Positions 16,245 through 24,669 of a DNA stretch of 64,000 nt are shown piece after piece. The first letter of the stretch is position 1, and every line of letters starts with the position of its first letter. The stretch covers positions 1-64,000 of the forward strand of contig JBKDAM010000018.1 of assembly GCA_046316495.1 (NCBI GenBank), given 5' to 3'. The position numbers and the translations under genes are program-made. The notes under the pieces were generated by a model. The model made no database searches, was not told the origin of the DNA, and was given only the letters and a program-made list of their open reading frames with translations. The stretch is from M3007 sp046316495. Its GTDB lineage: Bacteria; Bacteroidota; Bacteroidia; Chitinophagales; Saprospiraceae.

Positions 16245-19200
16245 TTAGTTGCCCGTTTTCTTTTTCTGGAAAGGGTTCCATTTTTCAAGGTTTTTCTGGG
16301 CCTCTTCTACTGTTTTGGGCACTTTCAAGCCGATGCTATCGCGTTTACCCTTCCCTGTATCAATTCCAGTTGCCTGTTTAAGTTGATTGTTCACCTGGTT
16401 TTTCAGCTGACTCGCCAGGTTTTCTTTTACCCGATCGAGGGAGTCTTTTACGCGCTTCATGGCAGCCTCTCCTTGGAATTTTACTTTATCCAGTTCTTTT
16501 TGCGCCAAGGTATTCAGGCTGTCCTTGGCTTTTTGAACATAATCCGTGGCGATGGCTGCTACCTCTTCTTTGATGGTCGATTGCCCATCGCTGCCCAACA
16601 CTTTCATGGTCACTTTTGGATTCTCCATTGAGCCGGAGATATCGAAACGGGTGTTGATAAATTCCCCCTGATTCAAACTGATCCCTGCTTTTCCAGCCTC
16701 CGCATTTAGGAGTGCTAGTCCACTAGCGGCGACTCCAAAAGCTTTTTTAGGAATTTTAGCGACCACTTGACAATTCATTTCGGCGGAAATACCGTACGTT
16801 CCGGCCACACGGAGGGCTACTTCCCCAACCTTTACGTCAAAAGGTTTGAGGGTAATGATCCCGTCTTTCATTTCAAACCAGTTTTTGGTATTTCCTAGGT
16901 TGACCCGTTTCAAGCTCTCTAACTGGAGGCGATCACCCATTACCTGAAGGGGTTTAACATTGTTGAGTGCAGCGGTGATGGTTTCCAAAAATCCAGCTGC
17001 GGTAAGGGTTGAATAATCAGGCATCATATCTTTCCCCAGGAAACCACTCATGGAAAGGGCCGTATTAAATTTCCCATCGATTAGCTTGGCGATGGGGGCA
17101 ATTGCCTGCACCGTGTTGAATTGTTCAAAGGCAGTTTTAAAGGGCATATTTTGCATAGCTACATCCATGTTAAAGCTGGGCTTGCTAAGGTCTTGGGTAT
17201 CGTACAAACCCACAAGTGCAATTTGCCCTCCAATCACCGATGCAGTACAATTTTCCAATGATGCCTTTTGGTCTTTGACGATGATTTCCCCTACCAAATT
17301 GGTCAAATCCAGATTGGTGTATCGGATTTTATCGAAGTTCCCCAACAACCGCAGATCCATGTTTTCCGGAACCGGAAGAACGCCTTCTTCCACTGTAGCC
17401 TCTGCACCAGCAGCAGGTTCTTCGGTCATAAATGGATTCAGATCAAAAAAGCGGGAACGAAGCCGGACATTTCCAGTAAGAGTCTGATTATCAAACAAAT
17501 AATTCCAGGCATTATTTATCTGTCCATCCCCCGACAAATCGCTTTCGCCCATACGCAACCCAAAATTGGAAATATCCATTTTATTGGGTAGAAAGTGGCC
17601 CTTCATTGCCAGGTCGTTGATGGTATACTCATCATACAGCAGTTCCTTAATTTGGCCATCCACGGTAAAATCCCAGCGATCCATTGGAGCGGCCGTTGGC
17701 TCCTGATCTGTCGGGACTGTCTCGTCTGTTTCTGGTCCCATTAATTCGTTCGCATCGATTCGATTTGAGCGGAAAACAAACGCACCCCGCATGGTTTCTT
17801 TGGTAGAAAAATAAGCCAACACATTGTCAATTTGTCCTTGCATGGAAAAATCACTTTTCCCAATTTGCCCGCTAAATTGCTTTATTTCTACTTTTTGAGG
17901 CGAGAACACCGTGTTTAATTGCTGCAAATAAATGGCAGGCTGGTCCGTTGCTTTAAAACGCATCTGCTCCAGATCAAAACTACCTTGCACATTCATTTGA
18001 CCGTATTGCCCAGCATCCATCTGGCTCTTGGAGGCTTTAAGAGCCAGGTTGGAGCGGAGCGAGCCTGTCAATTCCTGTACGCCCTCCATTGGAATGGCCT
18101 TGGATAAATCGGCCAAATTCAACTGCCCATTTAGCTCCAGGTCGACGGTTGGGTTAGTCACAGGAGTTTTTAGGAAAAAATGCCCATTTAGTTGGTTGTT
18201 CCCAACTTGTAGTGCAAATGCAGGAATATCCAGTTTTAACGTATTGAGGGTTGGACCAGGCAAGTTGGCCGTTAAATCTAGGTTGAATTGAGAGATACCA
18301 AGTGGTAAGCTCGGGTATTGTACGCTTCCATTTTCCACCACCAGGTTGGTCAAAAGACTTGGGTACACCGATTTATCCGGATTGGTTTCCGATCCGTAGT
18401 ATTTCCCTCTTGCCGCAGCACTAAACCGGAACGACCCTGCTGCCTTCACCGATTTGAAATCGTCGGTATAAGCACCCGGAACCAAAGAGAACAGGGACTT
18501 AAAATCGGTCTGTGGGGTACTCAACCGGATATCCATTAATAGATCGGTATCATTCGGAAGCTCCACCCAACCATCCAGCAAGAGTGCAAAGTCATTTAGG
18601 TGCGCCTTGTTGTCTGAAAAGGTAAACCTCATTTTGCCTAAATCTGCCTTCATCGTGGCATCCCAATCAAATCGAGCTTTTTGGATATAGGAAATACCGC
18701 CGTAGGCCACATTCATTTCTTGGGTACGGGTCTGCATGACTAGGTCGTACACATCGGTATACAGATCGCCTTTCCCTTCATGATCTACCCCTTTTAGTTC
18801 CATCGTCATTTCCAATCCACGGTCATCGTAGAGCAGACTACCATTGTGGATCGCATAAAATTCCAATCGGATTGGGCTCTCTTGCGCAGTGGTAGGAGCG
18901 GTTTCCTCCTCAGCAGGCAGGGTAATATCGTAATTTGCCATACCATTGGAAAGTACATACACCTTTATGTCAGGACGCTCCAGCTCAATACCTTTAATGC
19001 TTACCTGCTGTCCAAATACCACCTCCCAAAGATCAATCACCACATCCAACCGATCGGCCGCCAACAACCGAACGCCCTCGAAAGGACCCGGGCCGTTCGT
19101 AACGGAGACGGCTTCCAGCCCAACCGATAGGTTCGGAAACGAGCGAAAAAGGGAAACATTAACGTCACCAAATTCCAGGGTAGCCGTCAACTGCTCATTC

Positions 19201-19313
19201 GCCGTTTTTTTAATGGCAGCGACTAGCTCCTCTTTGTAAAAATACGGTAAGGCGAACAGACTACCAATCAAAAGGGTAAAAATGGCAGCTAGGACAAGGA
19301 GTACTTTTTTCAT
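16245..19313 (-). CDS. AsmA-family envelope protein
   Basis: 1022 residues. An N-terminal membrane helix (about 3-22) is followed by the AsmA N-terminal signature (LFRSFPNLSVGLEAVSV, then VRLLAADRLDVVIDL), a long repetitive beta-strand-rich body, and the AsmA C-terminal region near 770-900. The last 130 residues are Lys/Glu/Gln rich with coiled-coil character. AsmA-like proteins are thought to act as bridge-like lipid carriers or envelope assembly factors between the two membranes; this is known for the family, not shown here. First gene of an operon with the MgtC/DUF4010 gene. A well-formed promoter lies 50-77 bp upstream. Confidence 0.92.
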   Translation of the reverse strand: MKKVLLVLAAIFTLLIGSLFALPYFYKEELVAAIKKTANEQLTATLEFGDVNVSLFRSFPNLSVGLEAVSVTNGPGPFEGVRLLAADRLDVVIDLWEVVFGQQVSIKGIELERPDIKVYVLSNGMANYDITLPAEEETAPTTAQESPIRLEFYAIHNGSLLYDDRGLEMTMELKGVDHEGKGDLYTDVYDLVMQTRTQEMNVAYGGISYIQKARFDWDATMKADLGKMRFTFSDNKAHLNDFALLLDGWVELPNDTDLLMDIRLSTPQTDFKSLFSLVPGAYTDDFKSVKAAGSFRFSAAARGKYYGSETNPDKSVYPSLLTNLVVENGSVQYPSLPLGISQFNLDLTANLPGPTLNTLKLDIPAFALQVGNNQLNGHFFLKTPVTNPTVDLELNGQLNLADLSKAIPMEGVQELTGSLRSNLALKASKSQMDAGQYGQMNVQGSFDLEQMRFKATDQPAIYLQQLNTVFSPQKVEIKQFSGQIGKSDFSMQGQIDNVLAYFSTKETMRGAFVFRSNRIDANELMGPETDETVPTDQEPTAAPMDRWDFTVDGQIKELLYDEYTINDLAMKGHFLPNKMDISNFGLRMGESDLSGDGQINNAWNYLFDNQTLTGNVRLRSRFFDLNPFMTEEPAAGAEATVEEGVLPVPENMDLRLLGNFDKIRYTNLDLTNLVGEIIVKDQKASLENCTASVIGGQIALVGLYDTQDLSKPSFNMDVAMQNMPFKTAFEQFNTVQAIAPIAKLIDGKFNTALSMSGFLGKDMMPDYSTLTAAGFLETITAALNNVKPLQVMGDRLQLESLKRVNLGNTKNWFEMKDGIITLKPFDVKVGEVALRVAGTYGISAEMNCQVVAKIPKKAFGVAASGLALLNAEAGKAGISLNQGEFINTRFDISGSMENPKVTMKVLGSDGQSTIKEEVAAIATDYVQKAKDSLNTLAQKELDKVKFQGEAAMKRVKDSLDRVKENLASQLKNQVNNQLKQATGIDTGKGKRDSIGLKVPKTVEEAQKNLEKWNPFQKKKTGN

Positions 19314-19362
19314 AGTTGGAAGGTATTCAATTTTTTGTTAAGGGTAAACGCCCTGTTTCAAG

Positions 19363-19390
19363 CAAAGATAAGGGCCATTTTACATTTCAA
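19363..19390 (-). promoter_or_regulatory. promoter of the AsmA-MgtC operon
   Basis: On the minus strand TTG (19388-19390), 17-nt spacer, TATCTTTG (19363-19370). Both boxes and the spacing fit the Bacteroidota consensus TTG-N17-23-TAnnTTTG. The -7 box ends 49 bp before the start codon. Confidence 0.75.
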
Positions 19391-19534
19391 GAGGGGGCAT
19401 TTTTTCGAAAATAGAAGAATCCAATTTGTCAATCCACCAATTTCCCTTTTCTTGTTCCATTACGGGTTGTATCTGAACTAGAGAACCACTCTTTCAAACA
19501 TCAGAAAACCAGGAATACTGGAGTCTTTGACCGG

Positions 19535-20512
19535 TTAGCGAGCGTTCCGAAGAACTTTTTCGAAAAAGGGGCGACCCTCCTGGTCTGTTAAGGCAACCAT
19601 CATCCATCCAGCTGTTTGAAGAGAGGAAGGTAGCTCTACCCAAGTGGAAGTGGAGAGGGTTTGCTCTAAAACAATCCTCCCAGTTGGATCCATCAGCCGC
19701 AAATGGTAAGGCAATTGCTCTTCTGGTAACTGAAGGAAAAGTCGATCTTCCACCGGGTTGGGAAATACCTTTACGGAAGCATTGAGTTCGGTTTCATCCG
19801 TGGAGCTGGGAGGTGGGCAAGGGAGGCATTGACCATTGTACACTAAAGGGCTATTGTTTTGCTTAAAACATACGAGGTAATGTAGGTAGCTATCGTATGA
19901 TCCCAAAAGGCCGTAACTGCTCCCAATCCCTTCTGTCCAGGTGCCCGTTTCATGGGGAAAAATGAACGTATTGCTGGGGGTTACCTGCGTAACCGCCAGG
20001 TTTTGCACTGGATTTAGCACTTCATTTATAATGGTAAAACGGTTATTGGAAAAATAAACGGTGTCCCCCGGCAGGGCTCCAAAATCATACAATAAATGAT
20101 CTTGCCCTGGAGTTAAAGTTGCTAAACAGGATTCAAACCCACCGGAAAACCATTCTGGAGGGAGTTGATAAGGATAAAAATACACTTTTTTATCTTCCTC
20201 CCGAATTGCGCCAATGGGAAAATCGTCGTATTGAAACTGGTGCAGGATGGTAACTTGACCGAGTGCATACAACCATTTGCAGAGCTTGTCGAGCACCAGT
20301 TCCTGATATACCTTTCCATTGATTAGGGTATCTGACCGGGTATAAATTTTCCAATAATCCGTGTTATCTCCGGGCCCCACCGTTGGATAGACCTTTTTCA
20401 TGGTCCATTCCGCGTTTTCAGTGAAAAAGGGAGTGTAAGACTGGCTCTTTAAGGGGTAGCTTCCAGCCAACACCAAAAGGATGCAGCCTATTCGCTTTAA
20501 AGAAAAATACAT
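19535..20512 (-). CDS. secreted protein with T9SS type A sorting domain, function unknown
   Basis: 325 residues. A signal peptide is present (about 1-24). The middle part has no family I recognise; it is rich in Tyr, Phe and Gly and contains a CPPP motif before the C-terminal domain. The last 80 residues (VKVFPNPVEDRLFL, LMDPTGRIVLEQ, GWMMVALTDQEG) are a type A T9SS sorting domain. It starts 39 bp after the glucosaminidase stop and is probably co-transcribed with it. A wall or surface role is possible but unsupported. Confidence 0.82.
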   Translation of the reverse strand: MYFSLKRIGCILLVLAGSYPLKSQSYTPFFTENAEWTMKKVYPTVGPGDNTDYWKIYTRSDTLINGKVYQELVLDKLCKWLYALGQVTILHQFQYDDFPIGAIREEDKKVYFYPYQLPPEWFSGGFESCLATLTPGQDHLLYDFGALPGDTVYFSNNRFTIINEVLNPVQNLAVTQVTPSNTFIFPHETGTWTEGIGSSYGLLGSYDSYLHYLVCFKQNNSPLVYNGQCLPCPPPSSTDETELNASVKVFPNPVEDRLFLQLPEEQLPYHLRLMDPTGRIVLEQTLSTSTWVELPSSLQTAGWMMVALTDQEGRPFFEKVLRNAR

Positions 20513-20551
20513 AAATAGTGGGTGATAGGTTGTTTTTCTTAAGGTATAAAA

Positions 20552-22003
20552 CTATCGGATACGAAGCCGCTGTCCAATTTGAATACTATCGGTGGTTAAC
20601 CCGTTTAACGCTTTTAGAGATGCAATCGTCACGCCATACCGCTTAGATACATTAAAAAGCGTATCTCCTTTTACTACGGTATGGTAATTCAGGGAGGACT
20701 CTGTAGGAGCTGGTGGGCTCGGCGGCACGCTCGTAGGCTCCTTGACCACTGGGGTAGTGGGAACCGTGGGTGTGGTCGGAACAGGGCTGGTTGGAACCGG
20801 AACCGGTGTGGTAGTCGGCGTGGTAACGACTACCGCCGGGCGTTCTGGAATGGGGGTAACCACGGGAGGATCGCCGATAACGAACAGTTCCTCCTCGCCA
20901 AGTACATCGCCTGGGCGATTTTGGTTGCGGAGCCGAATAGGGGCACTGGATTTGGGTTTGCCTTTGAGGGCAATCCGCTCACCCTCCATGGGTTCATCCC
21001 CCGGTTGCAGCCGGTTGCGCTCCAAGAGTTTCTCGAGTTGAATTCCGTATTCCTGGGAAATTTCAAACATAGTCTGGTTGGACCGAACATAATGCTGCCT
21101 AGAACGCCCCCTCCACTTACTTCGTTTTTTTTGAAGGTAAATTTTGGTATTAACGGGTAGTGGACGACCTGGCATGTACTGTGCTTCATTATAATCTACG
21201 ATTCGATTGACTTTGATTTGGTAAAGCCTGGCGATCTCATCAATAGTTTCCCCCTGCTTGGTTAACACTAGTTTGAGGTCGTTTTTTCGAACGATCCGAT
21301 TGGAGGCGACAGCGCCTGAACTGCTCTTATCCTCCACCTTTTCCTTGTTTTTTTCTTTGGATTTGGTCGGAGTTGGAGAGACGGGGGAGCTTGGCTCAAT
21401 TTTTCCTGCCAGCGCCTGATCATCGTATATATAAAGTTGATTTCGCTCAATCAACTGAATAAGCTTGTCTGCATATCCGGGGTCGGTGGCATACCCTGCA
21501 GCCTGTAGTCCACGTGCCCATGCCCTGTAATCGTTTTTCTCCAGCGCGAAGAGTCCACCATATATATAGGCCTTTTTAGGGTTGCAGATAATATCCGAGT
21601 GATCAAAAAACGAATCTTCTGGATCCTCGTATTTCCGGAAACAAGATTCCTTTGCTTCCCCATTGGCATGCCGTTCGTCGTCCACTTTATAAAAAGACTT
21701 CCCATTCCAGCCTCCGCCACATTTGATTCCGAAGTGGTTATTAGCTTTGGTAGCCAGCTCACTTTTTCCTCCACTACTTTCCAAAATTGCTTGTCCAAGT
21801 TTGATACTAGCGGGGATTCCGACCCGTTGCATTTCGGCAATGGCAATATCCTTGTACAGTTGTACATATTGATCATGGCCCGCAATGGCATCTGTTCCGC
21901 GACTACTCTCGGTTGGGACAGGCTCCAATTGAACAGGCTCCTGTGCGAACCCTGCTAGCGAAGAAAGGACAAAAAGACAGCTTACTAACAAAAGGTGTTT
22001 CAT
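20552..22003 (-). CDS. glucosaminidase (GH73) with three LysM domains
   Basis: 483 residues from the ATG at 22003, which gives a clean signal peptide (MKHLLLVSCLFVL...). The upstream in-frame ATG at 22048 would put 15 polar residues before it. The glucosaminidase domain (about 45-200) shows IAEMQRVGIPASIKLGQAILESSGG with the catalytic Glu, then NNHFGIKCGGGW and the Tyr-rich AAGYATDPGYADKLIQL. LysM modules follow near 250-300, 310-355 and 435-483 (last one YHTVVKGDTLFNVSKRYGV). A Pro/Thr/Val-rich linker joins the last two. It likely cleaves peptidoglycan glycan strands in the periplasm or at the surface. Confidence 0.92.
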   Translation of the reverse strand: MKHLLLVSCLFVLSSLAGFAQEPVQLEPVPTESSRGTDAIAGHDQYVQLYKDIAIAEMQRVGIPASIKLGQAILESSGGKSELATKANNHFGIKCGGGWNGKSFYKVDDERHANGEAKESCFRKYEDPEDSFFDHSDIICNPKKAYIYGGLFALEKNDYRAWARGLQAAGYATDPGYADKLIQLIERNQLYIYDDQALAGKIEPSSPVSPTPTKSKEKNKEKVEDKSSSGAVASNRIVRKNDLKLVLTKQGETIDEIARLYQIKVNRIVDYNEAQYMPGRPLPVNTKIYLQKKRSKWRGRSRQHYVRSNQTMFEISQEYGIQLEKLLERNRLQPGDEPMEGERIALKGKPKSSAPIRLRNQNRPGDVLGEEELFVIGDPPVVTPIPERPAVVVTTPTTTPVPVPTSPVPTTPTVPTTPVVKEPTSVPPSPPAPTESSLNYHTVVKGDTLFNVSKRYGVTIASLKALNGLTTDSIQIGQRLRIR

Positions 22004-22183
22004 GGTCATTAAGAATGGACAGTTAACGTTTGGAAAAGACAGGTTCATTTAACATCAAAACGGCACTTTTTGAAATCAGGTGCGTTCCAAACACCATTTT
22101 AGTCTGGTTACGTTTATGGAACGAAAAAAGTGCTAATTTGGTGGACAAAGGTCGGATATTTTTTCGAAAACTAGATCTTTTCG

Positions 22184-22191
22184 TACATTCG
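22184..22191 (+). promoter_or_regulatory. near-consensus -7 element abutting rimM
   Basis: TACATTCG, one mismatch from TAnnTTTG, only 4 bp before the ATG at 22196. If used, the rimM transcript would be almost leaderless. Confidence 0.35.
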
Positions 22192-22195
22192 CCCC

Positions 22196-22711
22196 ATGAT
22201 GGAATTTGGTCAAATTGGATATACCCGTCGTTCACATGGAATCAACGGCGAAATCAAAGTTGAAATTGAAGAGCCGTTCGAGGAGGTTTTTTTCGAATCG
22301 CAGCGCATTTATTTGGAAATAAAGGGCAAGAAAATACCCTATTTTGTGAAATCAGTCCGAGGTGCCGGAGAAATTATCCTGCGCTTGGAAGATGTCAACT
22401 CCAGAGAAGAGGCGATCGAAATACAATCCAAAGGTATTTTCCTACCCATCAATGAGCTGCCAAAAGACGTGGATCCGGAGGACAACGGTCAGGAGTATTA
22501 CTACCTGAAGGGGTACCTTTTGACCGATTTGGCGGAAGGTGCTATTGGGCTGATCACGGAAGTGCTCAGTATGCCCCATCAAGAAATGGCAGTTGTTAAC
22601 CACCACAATAAAGAGGTGCTTATTCCACTGAATGAAGAGTTGATCATTAATATTGACACCACCAAACGGCTTATAATCATGAATTTACCAGAAGGTCTGG
22701 TACAGTTATAA
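22196..22711 (+). CDS. rimM: 16S rRNA processing protein RimM
   Basis: 171 residues. RimM binds ribosomal protein S19 and assists late 30S head maturation. The N-terminal RimM barrel starts IGYTRRSHGINGEIKVE, and the PRC-barrel part carries YYYLKGYLLTD and LIPLNEELIINID, ending in the usual LPEGL. The first two codons are ATG ATG, so the start may be 22196 or 22199. The common rpsP-rimM-trmD neighbours are not present; a DUF4105 gene follows after 17 bp. Confidence 0.96.
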   Translation: MMEFGQIGYTRRSHGINGEIKVEIEEPFEEVFFESQRIYLEIKGKKIPYFVKSVRGAGEIILRLEDVNSREEAIEIQSKGIFLPINELPKDVDPEDNGQEYYYLKGYLLTDLAEGAIGLITEVLSMPHQEMAVVNHHNKEVLIPLNEELIINIDTTKRLIIMNLPEGLVQL

Positions 22712-22728
22712 GCTCACTTCAATCGATT

Positions 22729-23865
22729 ATGCGCCTGCTATTCCTTACCCTGTTCTCCCTGTGCTCCCTAACGAGTCAGGCTATTACCCTTTCTGGAACC
22801 GCGCGAATCAGCTTGATGACCGTCGCCCCTGGTGCAGAGCTCTATTCGACGTTTGGACACAGTGCCTTACGCGTTTTTGATCCTGAGAGAGGGCTGGATA
22901 AGATTTACAATTATGGCACGTTTGATTTTGATCAACCCAATTTTTATTTGAATTTCGTTCGAGGGAGGTTGCTATACAGCCTGGCGACTGAATCTTTCCG
23001 GTCCTTCGAATACGGAAACCGACTAGAGCAACGTCAAATGAAAGAGCAGGTACTGGCGTTGCGCCCCGATCAAAAACAACGATTATTCGATTTGCTTGAG
23101 GAAAATGCAACACCTGCCAACCGCGACTATTTATACGATTTTTTTTACGATAACTGCGCAACGCGCATCCGGGATGTCCTGCAGAAAGCTACCTCCGATA
23201 GCTTGCAGTGGGAACGCAATCAGCTACCAGAGGGTACCACACTGCGAGACCTTCTGGGGTTTTATTTGACGGAACATCCCTGGACACAATATGGAATCAA
23301 TCTGGTGTTGGGTAAACCAACGGATCGGTTGGCCGACACCTATTCAAGTATGTTTTTGCCAGACTACCTGCACGATGCGGTCTCCGGCGCTCGATTTTTA
23401 AACGGTCAATCCCTCCTTTTCGCCGAAAACGTAGGTCCAGATTACCCTCGCCTGGAAGCAAAGTCGAGCAACGCTTGGTGGCAACACCCCTTTTTGATGA
23501 CTGGAATATTGTTGGTGATGGGTATATCAGGTCGGATATATCCTGGTTTTGGACGATTTTTCGAGCCTGTATTTTGGTTTATTTTAGGCTTGGCGGGTAC
23601 TGTGATGGCAACGCTATGGTTCTTGACCGATCATCAGGCTACTAAATGGAATTTCAACCTCCTTTGGGCACTTCCCAGCCACCTGCTATTTTTCACACGA
23701 GCTGCCCGCAGTAAACTATCCAGACGGCATGCCTACTTGGCCTCCCTATTAGCGGGCATTAGTTTACTCACCTGGACAATACTTCCTCAGGAACTTCCCT
23801 TGGAAAGCCTTCCGATTGTAGTCCTCGTTATTTTATTAGGGGTTTGGCATCCAGAGCGGCCTTGA
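22729..23865 (+). CDS. DUF4105 (Lnb-like) membrane protein
   Basis: 378 residues. A signal peptide (to about 18) precedes a DUF4105/Lnb N-terminal-like periplasmic domain. Visible conserved parts are LYSTFGHSALRV (candidate catalytic His), YNYGTFDF, and YDFFYDNCATRIRD (candidate catalytic Cys), the pattern of a papain-like NlpC/P60-type fold. The C-terminal third (about 258-375) has four to five membrane helices. The enzymatic activity is unproven. It converges with the next gene with 4 bp between stops. Confidence 0.9.
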   Translation: MRLLFLTLFSLCSLTSQAITLSGTARISLMTVAPGAELYSTFGHSALRVFDPERGLDKIYNYGTFDFDQPNFYLNFVRGRLLYSLATESFRSFEYGNRLEQRQMKEQVLALRPDQKQRLFDLLEENATPANRDYLYDFFYDNCATRIRDVLQKATSDSLQWERNQLPEGTTLRDLLGFYLTEHPWTQYGINLVLGKPTDRLADTYSSMFLPDYLHDAVSGARFLNGQSLLFAENVGPDYPRLEAKSSNAWWQHPFLMTGILLVMGISGRIYPGFGRFFEPVFWFILGLAGTVMATLWFLTDHQATKWNFNLLWALPSHLLFFTRAARSKLSRRHAYLASLLAGISLLTWTILPQELPLESLPIVVLVILLGVWHPERP

Positions 23866-23869
23866 TTAC

Positions 23870-24556
23870 TCAACTTCGCTTTCGAGGGAGGAGCCTTGGA
23901 TGTGGTGACCATTGCTCCGTGTCCCAGCTCATGGCTTCCAAGTTATTAAAGTTGTATTTATAGTCAAACTGGGAAGGTGTTTCGTGGGCGTACCCCGTGT
24001 AGTAGAATTGTTTGCCCAAGCGAATAGCCAGTTCGATTTCCAGGTACATGGTAAAATTACCCAAACTAAACTGGGTATAATCCGGATCAAAGAAACAGTA
24101 GGTTGCACAGAAAGAATGTTCTCCCAGATGGAAATAGCTACAGGCGACTAATTTTGCTTGATCATACACTTCAATTTCCCAGCCTTGCACCGGCAAAAAA
24201 CGAGAATTTCGAGTAATAAACGTGCGGACATCGGTGTAATGGTGGCCGAATTCAAACCGGTCGCAATGCCGTAAAAATAACTGGTTCTTCTCTGAGGTCA
24301 GTTCAATAGGAACTACTCGGTATTGAAAGTGCTCCCGGTGTTTTCGGAGGGATTTTGACTGGCTCTTGGAAAAGGAAAAACCATCTAATCGAACCCGCAA
24401 AGGGACAGTATGAGTGAGGACCTCTTTGTAGAGTAGCGCATTGTGACGGAGCATAAAATCGCCCAAAAAACGCCAACCCTTTTCCATGTACACATCAAAC
24501 ACAGCAGGAGAAAGAAGCGGAATTGGAATTTTTTCGTGGATTAATTCGTAGGCCAT
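23870..24556 (-). CDS. arginyl/leucyl-tRNA-protein transferase-like (ATE C-domain)
   Basis: 228 residues. The second half matches the GNAT-fold C-terminal domain of aminoacyl-tRNA protein transferases (Ate1/Bpt): CATYCFFDPDYTQFSLGNFT, then IELAIRLGKQFYYTGY and DYKYNFNNLEAMSW. The first half keeps VPLRVRLDGFSFSKSQSKS, like the PLR...SrSQrR segment of Ate. The N-terminal Cys motif that binds Fe-S or heme in Ate enzymes is missing, and so is the Cys-rich start of Bpt. Such enzymes add an amino acid to protein N-termini and mark them for degradation. Activity, donor tRNA and acceptor are unknown. Confidence 0.82.
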   Translation of the reverse strand: MAYELIHEKIPIPLLSPAVFDVYMEKGWRFLGDFMLRHNALLYKEVLTHTVPLRVRLDGFSFSKSQSKSLRKHREHFQYRVVPIELTSEKNQLFLRHCDRFEFGHHYTDVRTFITRNSRFLPVQGWEIEVYDQAKLVACSYFHLGEHSFCATYCFFDPDYTQFSLGNFTMYLEIELAIRLGKQFYYTGYAHETPSQFDYKYNFNNLEAMSWDTEQWSPHPRLLPRKRS

Positions 24557-24623
24557 TCCGCAAATATCGGTGTAAAATTGGAAATAATGGGTGTCAAAAT
24601 ACTAAAACACTAGGAAGGTACCC

Positions 24624-24631
24624 TACTTTTG
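24624..24631 (+). promoter_or_regulatory. -7 promoter element for ppc
   Basis: TACTTTTG, exact TAnnTTTG, 38 bp before the ppc ATG. No correctly spaced TTG. Confidence 0.55.
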
Positions 24632-24669
24632 CATAAACGAGTAACTGACCGTTGCGCAACAGAACCTTC

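Noticed and set aside
20690..20875. Possible minisatellite of GTNGG/CCNAC-type units
   Set aside because: The repetition encodes a Pro/Thr/Val-rich linker between LysM domains and has no fixed repeat unit.
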